Assembly (NCBI GenBank): GCA_026004775.1 | Contig: BPJU01000005.1 | Location: 292,161-356,160, forward strand | Origin: Pirellulaceae bacterium | GTDB lineage: Bacteria > Planctomycetota > Planctomycetia > Pirellulales > Pirellulaceae | Reading direction: 5' to 3' | DNA length: 64,000 bases | Shown here: positions 56,713 to 64,000 of the stretch, piece by piece | How the letters are laid out: each line of letters begins with the position of its first letter | How positions within the stretch are numbered: position 1 is the stretch's first letter | Program-made: the position numbers and the translations under genes | The notes under the pieces: model-generated | The model's input: only the letters and a program-made list of their open reading frames with translations | The model's database searches: none | Told to the model about the DNA's origin: nothing

Positions 56713-56999
56713 AATTGGCAAGCAGGGCGACGAGCGTATCGTTATTGACGCGCCACCAGCAGCCTGATAAGTCGCGTTTCGTTGAGCCCAGACCAGCGGC
56801 CTGGGTGGGATAAACCGTACGTTCGATTCCCTTGTGGTGCGCGTAGCCAGGCGGCAGGTTCATACGTTTCCGTTCACTCTCTGACCGTGAACGGTTACCC
56901 GCCTGGCTCACGGGACCTGCCTGTCGCATAGGAAGTGGTATTCGTGTCCACACTGAAGCTCGAAGAGCGGGGGATTATCGGCAATGCCCTGCGTGTGGC
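56713..56999. other. Noncoding region with solo element terminus
   Basis: Contains ACCGTGAACGGTTAC at 56884-56898, a solo copy of the terminal palindrome of the MITE-like element. Otherwise nothing is recognised. Confidence 0.5.
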
Positions 57000-57647
57000 C
57001 TAAGAAGTCTTATTCTTGTCCACAAGCCGCCGGTAATCGTCCCACGTATCGACATCCTGGAGAATAGCCGGCGTGTCACACGGAAGTTCGGCCACCGGCT
57101 CCTGATGCAGCAGTGCGTTGATGCCCTGGCCTGACGGCAATCGCCCGACTTTTTCGGCAAGCGACCAGCGGAAGGCCACGGGATGTCCTCGCCGGTTCTG
57201 AAACGTCGGGACGGCAATCGGTTCGGAGCCCTGGTGCAAACGAACCAGCAACCGTCCCACGATTTCACTTGGCCAATCCGGGATGTCGGCCGGTGCCAGC
57301 AGCCAGGCGTCGCTCGGTCTTGGTGCGTATTTTGCTGCCACGAATTCCAACCCGAGCGCGACCGAGTCTTTCATTTCCGGAGGAGGGTTTTCGGGCACTA
57401 CCGCTTCGGCTCCCAACGCCGTCACGCGGGCGACCAATTCACGGCAAAGCTGCGGGGCTTCGGCCGGGGAGGGTACTACCACCACGACGGCCGTTACGTG
57501 AGCCGCACGCCAACGTTCCAGTACAATTTCGAGAAGCGTTCGGGAGCCGGCCGGCAACAGCAGCTTGGCCGCACCCATGCGACGGGATCGCCCCGCAGCA
57601 GGAACTATAGCAAAACTTTGAACCCCGGATGGCGTTGGGGGAGGCAT
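57000..57647 (-). CDS. MobA-like nucleotidyltransferase (MocA/molybdenum cofactor type)
   Basis: A GT-A-fold NTP transferase. The N-terminal nucleotide-binding signature is IVPAAGRSRRMGAAKLLLP; the middle has the metal-binding region LLAPADIPDWPSEIVGRLL (Asp of PADxP), and RRGHPVAFRWSLAEKVGRLP followed by DVDTWDDYRRL at the C-terminus. Relatives transfer CMP or GMP to the molybdopterin cofactor (MocA/MobA); the exact nucleotide and acceptor are uncertain, and no molybdoenzyme gene is adjacent. 215 aa, normal length. Confidence 0.85.
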   Translation of the reverse strand: MPPPTPSGVQSFAIVPAAGRSRRMGAAKLLLPAGSRTLLEIVLERWRAAHVTAVVVVVPSPAEAPQLCRELVARVTALGAEAVVPENPPPEMKDSVALGLEFVAAKYAPRPSDAWLLAPADIPDWPSEIVGRLLVRLHQGSEPIAVPTFQNRRGHPVAFRWSLAEKVGRLPSGQGINALLHQEPVAELPCDTPAILQDVDTWDDYRRLVDKNKTS

Positions 57648-58018
57648 CGTGGACGCTTTCTTAAAGGCATTTTGCTCGATAAACTAATTAGCAGGCAGGA
57701 AAGGGTAAAGGCAAGCGGCCATCCGTTTTGTCTTGTGCGGCCGGCCCTTACCGCCGCTAGCGCGGCGCGTAACCGCGTTGTCTCGATGTCCGGCCTTTCG
57801 ATTCATACCGGTTTCGAAATCGACAAGGATAGATTATGGCACGTTCGTTGTGCCATGCCAACGCAGCTTCGCCCAACGATCGGATGAGGTATGTTATGGA
57901 CCGTCGTGGTCCGGACGAAGCGGAGAGCGCCGGTGGCAAGGCGGTGTCCCGCCATGTCTCGCCAAGCCCGTGGCCGTCCGGAAGGTGTCGTGTCGGTACG
58001 CGTTTGACCTGCAACGGA
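57648..58018. other. Intergenic region, no gene recognised
   Basis: Lies between divergent genes. The downstream frame is open from 57836, but its translation before 58019 is not protein-like. No promoter or RNA was identified. Confidence 0.4.
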
Positions 58019-60706
58019 ATGCGGTCAGTGTGGCTGGCGGCCGCCTGTGCGTTTCTGTCGCTTTCGGGCTGCCAGTGGTTTACTCGCCCGTCCGCCAATC
58101 AATCGAAGTCGGCTGAGCAGATCATTCAGGAGCAGCAGGAGCGTGAGAGAAAGCTTCGCGAAGCGCAGCAGAAACCGCTGGTGGTGGGTCCGCTGCGATT
58201 CCTGCCTCACAACCAGTCCGATCCGCAACTGTTCGTCAAGCCCGGGCATATCTTGGCCGGCCAACAGTCGTTTCTTGCCAACCGGGAAGACTTGGGTCTG
58301 GAGTTGACCACCCGGGCGGTTTCTTCGAGCAACCAGCCGCTGGACTGGACCGGCACCATGTACCACGCGACCTGGCAACGCTCCATCGCGTTGCCGAAGA
58401 AGCAAGAAAAACTGGTTGACTTGCTCTTTTTTCTGCCAGCCACCGAATCGAATTCCGCCGATACTACCCGTTTTTATCGGCCGGCTCTTGCCAGCGATAT
58501 CCGCGTCAAATCCAATGCAAAACTGGACACCAGCGACCAGCAGCCGGTGTTGCTGATGCCCGCTTACCAATATCATATGGTGGTGTTGGCTCAAGTTCCC
58601 GAATCATACGCTTTTGTGCAGCGACTCTCCTGTGTAGCCGATCCAGTGGATGAATTTATTCTGAGCCAGAAAACTTTCACTTATTATCGCGTGCAGATCC
58701 CCAACAAGCTCGAACAATTTGTTCCATTGCCGCCGCAATGGTATGCGTGGACATCCGTGGCGTATCTGATTTGGGATGGCATCGCCCCGGATTTGTTGAC
58801 TCCCGATCAGCAGCAAGCGTTGCTGGACTGGCTGTATTTTGGCGGTCAGTTGATTATCAGCGGGCCGGGATCGAGCGAAAAGTTGGCTGGTAGTTTTCTC
58901 GAGCCGTATTTACCGGCGGCTCGAGCGGGTGCCGTCAGGTTACACGAGCAGGACTTTGAAGAGCTGAATCAACACTGGACATTGCCCGGCAAGAAAAGCG
59001 AACCGTTGAAGCTGGCACGCGGGGAGGTGGCAGGGGTACGTCTGGAGCCCGCGCCGCATGGGCAATTCGTGCAGGGGACCGGGCGTCTTGTCTGTGAGGG
59101 GAGAGTAGGCCGCGGGCGGATTGTGATCACCGCGTTTTCGCTGGTGGAAAGAGATTTGCTGCGGTGGCCCAGTTATGACGGTTTCTGGAATGCCGTTCTC
59201 CTGCGCCGACCGGCTCGCCGGTTTCTCCGTCCCGAGTTTCAAATGTCCGGCCCTGCCGTAAAATACGAACGTTATTCCATCACGGACCCGCGGTTCGCCA
59301 CGCGCGTGCGCTATTTTGCCCGGGATACTGAGGGGCCCATACCTTCCAATCCTCTGTTTCGGGACGGCCGGGCCGCTCCGGATACCAGTGCGGACCTATC
59401 CGTTGAGGATCGAGCGTGGCAATTGGTTGGGTTTGACTCGCGAGATGCTGTTAGGAGTCTGGACCTAGAATCGCCCGGGCCGGAAGACACGGGGATCGGC
59501 GGCTGGTGGGACAAGAGCGGCGTGGCACAGGCGGCTCGATCGGTCTTGCGTGAAGCCTCGGGCATCAAAGTCCCGCAGCGCTCGTTTGTGCTGCAAATCC
59601 TGGCCGTATACCTCGTGGTGCTGGTGCCCGTGAATTGGGCGTTTTTCCGGTTGTTGGGTCGAGTCGAATGGGCGTGGTTCGCCGCACCGTTTCTGGCTTT
59701 GGCCGGAGCCGCCATAGTAACGCGCCTGACACAATTGGATATCGGTTTTGCTCGCAGCCGCTGCGAAATTGCGTTCCTGGAAGCCCACGCCGGTTACCCG
59801 CGAGCCCACCTGGCTCGCTACACCGCCCTCTATGCGTCGCTCTCCACACAGTACCGTTTGCATTCGGAAAACGGTTCGCTCATCGTTCTGCCGTTCGCAG
59901 ATGATCCGCCCTTCCACCGCCGCCCGCACGACCCCCAACCGGAGTTTCGCCTGAAACGCGATCGCGATATTCGGGTCGACTCCTTTACGGTCCAGTCGAA
60001 CACCACCAGTTTGTTACACGGCGAAGAGATGCTCGATCTGGGCGGATCGATCGATTGGCTTCCCGATCCTTCCAACCCGCTGGCACTTGTGATTGCCAAC
60101 CGCACCACGCTGGGCCCACATGACCCTCAGCCGGAGTTTCGCCTGAAACGTGATCGCGATGTTCGGGTCGACTCCTTTACGGTCCAGTCGAACACCACCA
60201 GTTTGTTACACGGCGAAGAGATGCTTGATCTGGGTGGATCGATCGATTGGCTTCCCGATCCTTCCAACCCGCTGGCACTTGTCGTTGCCAACCACACCAC
60301 GTTCACGATCCGTGACGCCATCGTCTATGGAAGCGATGAAAAGGGGAACTGGGTATGGGCTGACGTGGGGGACATGCCGCCCGGTGCCGAGCGGCAAATC
60401 GTGCTCCAGCCGACAAGCAGCCTCCGCACCCTCCCCGCTTGGAAAGGCAACCCGGTACTTGGTCCGAAGAGCGATCAAGACGCCCTAGGAGAATCGATCA
60501 ATCTGCGATCCTTGGCCGAAGTGGTGATCCATCGAGTGCCGCCAGCGCCGGGCGAATTGACGGCTGGTGGGATGGACCGATCAGCGTTGGGAGAACCTGG
60601 AGATTCATCCGGCACCGAACCAATGGCGCGCGGCTACGTGTGTCCTGGTGCATCTTCAGCCCGGGCGTCTTCCCGATCCAGAGCCGGACGCGAACCTATG
60701 GGCTGA
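58019..60706 (+). CDS. Large membrane lipoprotein upstream of ABC ATPase, with internal duplication
   Basis: ATG 58019 gives a lipoprotein signal (VWLAAACAFLSLSGC); longer starts back to 57836 exist. The extracytoplasmic part has a flavodoxin/GATase-like segment (LLDWLYFGGQLIISGPGSSE; VGRGRIVITAFSLVERDLLR), then two membrane helices near residues 525-570 (FVLQILAVYLVVLVPVNWAF; WFAAPFLALAGAAIVTRL), then a second exported domain with a 64-residue tandem duplication (59927-60301). The last 45 residues in this frame (from about 60565) look wrong, whereas the +1 frame reads like protein to 60845. It is probably a component of the ABC exporter encoded next, comparable to GldG-type accessory proteins. 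Confidence 0.7.
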   Translation: MRSVWLAAACAFLSLSGCQWFTRPSANQSKSAEQIIQEQQERERKLREAQQKPLVVGPLRFLPHNQSDPQLFVKPGHILAGQQSFLANREDLGLELTTRAVSSSNQPLDWTGTMYHATWQRSIALPKKQEKLVDLLFFLPATESNSADTTRFYRPALASDIRVKSNAKLDTSDQQPVLLMPAYQYHMVVLAQVPESYAFVQRLSCVADPVDEFILSQKTFTYYRVQIPNKLEQFVPLPPQWYAWTSVAYLIWDGIAPDLLTPDQQQALLDWLYFGGQLIISGPGSSEKLAGSFLEPYLPAARAGAVRLHEQDFEELNQHWTLPGKKSEPLKLARGEVAGVRLEPAPHGQFVQGTGRLVCEGRVGRGRIVITAFSLVERDLLRWPSYDGFWNAVLLRRPARRFLRPEFQMSGPAVKYERYSITDPRFATRVRYFARDTEGPIPSNPLFRDGRAAPDTSADLSVEDRAWQLVGFDSRDAVRSLDLESPGPEDTGIGGWWDKSGVAQAARSVLREASGIKVPQRSFVLQILAVYLVVLVPVNWAFFRLLGRVEWAWFAAPFLALAGAAIVTRLTQLDIGFARSRCEIAFLEAHAGYPRAHLARYTALYASLSTQYRLHSENGSLIVLPFADDPPFHRRPHDPQPEFRLKRDRDIRVDSFTVQSNTTSLLHGEEMLDLGGSIDWLPDPSNPLALVIANRTTLGPHDPQPEFRLKRDRDVRVDSFTVQSNTTSLLHGEEMLDLGGSIDWLPDPSNPLALVVANHTTFTIRDAIVYGSDEKGNWVWADVGDMPPGAERQIVLQPTSSLRTLPAWKGNPVLGPKSDQDALGESINLRSLAEVVIHRVPPAPGELTAGGMDRSALGEPGDSSGTEPMARGYVCPGASSARASSRSRAGREPMG
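59927..60301 (+). repeat. 192-bp in-frame tandem duplication inside the lipoprotein gene
   Basis: 59927-60118 is repeated from 60119 with only a handful of mismatches; each copy encodes HDPQPEFRLKRDRD through SIDWLPDPSNPLALV. Length 192 bp = 64 codons, so the frame is kept. The near identity indicates a recent event. Confidence 0.93.
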
Positions 60707-60845
60707 CGTGGCCGGAAGGACCGCGTCGCCGCTCGAAGCGGGCGAGAATGGAGCGATCGATGAAGCCGTTCCGGAAAACGTTCGCCCGGGAGTTCGGGCG
60801 AACCAGCCTGTGGGAATTGCTCCAAATGGTAGAACTGGGAATTAG
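60567..60845 (+). other. Probable true C-terminus of the lipoprotein in the +1 frame
   Basis: This frame reads RWENLEIHPAPNQWRAATCV and VLVHLQPGRLPDPEPDANLW, more protein-like than the ending in the main frame, and stops at 60845, 9 nt before the ABC ATPase start. A single-base shift near GGTGGGATGG (about 60565-60575) would join the two. Sequencing error is the simplest cause. Confidence 0.5.
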
Positions 60846-60854
60846 AAATTTTCT

Positions 60855-61781
60855 ATGATCGAGCTGATAGAGTTTGGAAAAGATTACGGCGATTTTACCG
60901 CCGTCGACAATTTGAGCCTGAAGATCGAGGCTGGCGAACTGTTCGGATTCATCGGCCCGAACGGAGCCGGCAAGAGCACAACGATCCGGTTTTTGGCCAC
61001 GCTCTTGCAGCCTTCACGCGGCGAAGGAATCGTCAACGGATTCAGCGTGACGCGCCAGCCCATGGACGTACGCCGATCCATCGGATACATGCCCGACAAC
61101 TTCGGCGTCTACGACGGCATGAAAGTCTGGGAGTTCCTGGACTTTTTTGCAGTGGCTTACCAGATCGGCAAGTCTCAGCGGAAAAAAATCATCAACGACG
61201 TGCTGGAACTGCTGGATCTGGTACACAAGCGCGACGATTATGTCAACGGCTTGTCGCGAGGCATGAAGCAGCGCTTGTGTCTGGCAAAAACGCTGGTGCA
61301 CGATCCGCCGGTGTTGATATTGGATGAGCCCACAAGTGGCCTCGATCCGCGAGCACGCATCGAAGTAAAAGCTCTGCTCAAAGAGCTGCGCCGCATGGGC
61401 AAGACGATCATGATCTCCAGTCACATCTTGTCGGAACTGGCCGACTGCTGCACCTCGATCGGGATTATCGAGAGAGGGCAGTTGTTGATGCACGGCCCGA
61501 TCGACGAAGTGTATCGCAAGATCCGAGCCAACACGGTGGTGGAAGTGCGGTTTTTGGAAAATGCCGAACTGGGCTGTTCGATCTTGAGAAGCTCACCACA
61601 TCTTCGTGACATCGTCATTGAAGACGGGCGGGTGCGAGTGGAGTTGGACGGCGGGGACGAAGTGGTGGCCGATCTGTTGGAACAACTGGTACGGGCCGGA
61701 GTGCGCGTCCGCAGTTTCTCCCAAAAAGAGCCCACCCTGGAAGACGTTTTCATGCTGGTGACCAAGGGCCTGGTCAATTAA
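60855..61781 (+). CDS. ABC transporter ATP-binding protein
   Basis: Nucleotide-binding subunit, 308 aa. Walker A GPNGAGKST (34-42), Q-loop region GYMPDNFGVYDGM, signature LSRGMKQRL, Walker B VLILDEPTSGLD, and H-loop ISSHILSELADC. The C-terminal 80 residues (EVVADLLEQLVRAGVRVRSF; EPTLEDVFMLVTKGL) are the extension typical of ABC-2-type exporters (CcmA/GldA-like). It follows the large lipoprotein by 9 nt if the +1 frame ending is right. No permease follows within the window; an ABC-2 permease is at 9655-11502, too far to link. Confidence 0.93.
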   Translation: MIELIEFGKDYGDFTAVDNLSLKIEAGELFGFIGPNGAGKSTTIRFLATLLQPSRGEGIVNGFSVTRQPMDVRRSIGYMPDNFGVYDGMKVWEFLDFFAVAYQIGKSQRKKIINDVLELLDLVHKRDDYVNGLSRGMKQRLCLAKTLVHDPPVLILDEPTSGLDPRARIEVKALLKELRRMGKTIMISSHILSELADCCTSIGIIERGQLLMHGPIDEVYRKIRANTVVEVRFLENAELGCSILRSSPHLRDIVIEDGRVRVELDGGDEVVADLLEQLVRAGVRVRSFSQKEPTLEDVFMLVTKGLVN

Positions 61782-61998
61782 GAAGCACACGGATCATCCC
61801 TGCGGCGGCTGTGAGCCGAAATGGATGAAAGGTCATTTGGCTCGAGCATCGCAGCGTCACGCATCCGGCTTCCCGAGCGGTGAAACGGTCAGCCATCACC
61901 GACGGCCTTGAGGTCTTCTTTGAAAAGTGCGGCGCCCCGATATGGCTTCGCTTACAGCACACGCAGGGTTCGTGCCTAACCGGCGTCTCCGCCCCGGC

Positions 61999-62535
61999 TC
62001 AACCGAGCCCCAGAGGCGTAATTCCCTCATCGTCCGAGCGTTCCAATTCGCGGCGGATTTCGTGCAACCCCTCCGCGCACAGCTCGAACTCCTCGCTCAA
62101 CCGCTCCAACACCTCGCCGGGCGGCTCGTTCGGATCCACCGGCTCGATGGTGCTGGCGATGTAATACGAGCGCTTTCCGTGCACGAGAAAATCGGTGTAG
62201 CGGTCGGCCGTGACGATGCCGGGCTGTTGGCGGAGGGCTTCCGGAAAGAAGCCGGTCCAGAAAAGCGCGTAGTCGCCGATATGGCGGTGCACTTGGCGGC
62301 GAGCTTCGCCGACGCGCAGCTCCGCCTCCGCCGCCATCGCCGTGATGCTCCGCAATTTCTGTCCCGTAATCGACCGGATCGCCTCCAGCGCGTCCTGGCG
62401 GACGAAGCGCACCAATAGATCGCTTACATAGTCCACCAGCCGCGTGTCGGCCACGCCCAGGTGTACTTGAAAGGTGTTCTCGGTCAAACCGCAGAACAAA
62501 CGCCTCAGAGTATTGCTGGGGTTTTCGAGCGTCAT
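61999..62535 (-). CDS. Conserved helical protein of unknown function
   Basis: 178 aa, start at 62535 with GGAGGT 7 nt upstream. No signal peptide or membrane helix. Mostly helical with charged stretches: DYVSDLLVRFVRQDALEAIR, AEAELRVGEARRQVHRHIGD and EFELCAEGLHEIRRELERSD. The central HRHIGDYALFWTGFFPEAL and YFLVHGKRSYYIAS-type segments look conserved. I believe similar proteins occur across planctomycetes but cannot give a function. Confidence 0.65.
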   Translation of the reverse strand: MTLENPSNTLRRLFCGLTENTFQVHLGVADTRLVDYVSDLLVRFVRQDALEAIRSITGQKLRSITAMAAEAELRVGEARRQVHRHIGDYALFWTGFFPEALRQQPGIVTADRYTDFLVHGKRSYYIASTIEPVDPNEPPGEVLERLSEEFELCAEGLHEIRRELERSDDEGITPLGLG

Positions 62536-62705
62536 CGTCGGAACCTCCGGCAATATCCTCCCTCATTTGAAGTCTACTTCGGTGCCCGAAGCCCGGCAAG
62601 GTGAAACAGAACCGTTGGACCGTTGGCTGGTGGCGATGGTTTCATCGCCGCTGGGTACGGCACGGCAACAGCACTCGCCAACCGCTCCGCAAGGGCGTAG
62701 AATGA

Positions 62706-63689
<984 letters not shown>

Positions 63690-63722
63690 TACGCATGACT
63701 CGTTCGGGATCGGTGCGGTCGC

Positions 63723-64000
63723 CTATTCTACGGAATACCGCGTACGATTACTCGGTCCCAGGAGGCGAGTCAGCCACACGGGGAGTTTGCGCCAGACGCG
63801 GATAGCGAGGCTGAAACGAGCGTTATCGGGGCGCATGTCGTTGATCGACCCTTCCCGCAGGTAGTATTGCCAGACGGCGGGGCAGGGCAGGGCACCCCAT
63901 TGTTTCTTGAATCGGTAGGTGCCGCTGTCGGGGCTACTGCGTCCGAAGTCGAAATAGCTCGATCGGCGGGCGATGGCCCGTTCCAACAGGTGCCAATACA
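63723..64000 (-). CDS. FemAB/GNAT-type protein, C-terminal fragment cut by window edge
   Basis: The frame is open to the window end, so the gene starts beyond 64000. The segment YWHLLERAIARRSSYFDFGR, then TYRFKKQWGALPCPAVWQYY, ending VWRKLPVWLTRLLGP closely matches the end of FemAB-family proteins associated with exopolysaccharide (XrtA/PEP-CTERM-like) loci. It lies convergent with the sugar-nucleotide enzyme gene, which fits a polysaccharide locus. Confidence 0.75.
   Translation of the reverse strand, partial: YWHLLERAIARRSSYFDFGRSSPDSGTYRFKKQWGALPCPAVWQYYLREGSINDMRPDNARFSLAIRVWRKLPVWLTRLLGPSNRTRYSVE

Noticed and set aside
56830..56880. Possible tRNA because of GTTCGATTCC near 56818-56827
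   Set aside because: The flanking bases do not pair as a T-stem and no acceptor or anticodon arm can be drawn.
9655..61781. Pairing the ABC-2 permease (9655) with the ABC ATPase (60855) as one transporter
   Set aside because: They are 50 kb apart in separate transcription units; no sequence evidence links them.

Overview
The window looks like chromosomal DNA of a planctomycete, probably Pirellulales; a Thermogutta-like relative is a guess from the overall flavour, not a proven placement. The evidence is the set of lineage-typical families: a DUF1549/DUF1553 cytochrome-like protein followed by a Tat-exported DUF1501 protein, a DUF1559 protein, a BBP7-like outer-membrane barrel, an S46 peptidase, a leucine-rich-repeat lipoprotein, and many secreted proteins of unknown function. 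No tRNA, rRNA or CRISPR array was recognised.

Layout. 1-390: end of a dispersed palindromic element. 390-5374: a two-gene operon of secreted proteins in which both reading frames are broken, the first by an in-frame TGA and the second by a frameshift. 5653-11502: a TPR lipoprotein, a small conserved protein, two overlapping CNNM/CBS membrane proteins and an ABC-2 permease. 12024-13917: ECF sigma factor, membrane protein (likely anti-sigma) and secreted coiled-coil protein with overlapping stops and starts. 14022-19565: the DUF1549/1553 and DUF1501 pair plus two small secreted LTPEQ proteins. 19835-24728: membrane protein and S46 peptidase, then an XRE-cupin regulator divergent from threonine dehydrogenase. 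25030-37330: BBP7-like barrel, a duplicated zincin-like protein, LRR lipoprotein, aminotransferase, two tandem membrane GTPases followed by a heptaheme cytochrome, and a SolA-type flavin oxidase.

37510-47215 is the most unusual part: about 9.7 kb of near-identical tandem units, each carrying a DUF559 (Vsr-like) nuclease gene between two kinds of GC-rich hairpin. One unit is interrupted by a 1767-bp IS3-family element whose transposase carries a C-terminal CHC2 zinc-finger region. The same hairpin sequences recur as two 33-bp minisatellites that flank an IS110-family transposase at 54.6-56.7 kb.

47357-64000: secreted or lipid-anchored proteins, a 209-bp MITE with perfect terminal repeats and a target duplication, a DUF1559 protein, DNA polymerase III delta, a MobA-like nucleotidyltransferase, a large membrane lipoprotein (with an internal duplication and probably a frameshifted C-terminus) upstream of an ABC ATPase, a conserved small protein, a GDP-fucose-synthase-type SDR enzyme, and the 3' end of a FemAB-like gene. 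Three reading-frame lesions in one window mean sequencing error must be excluded before calling them real.
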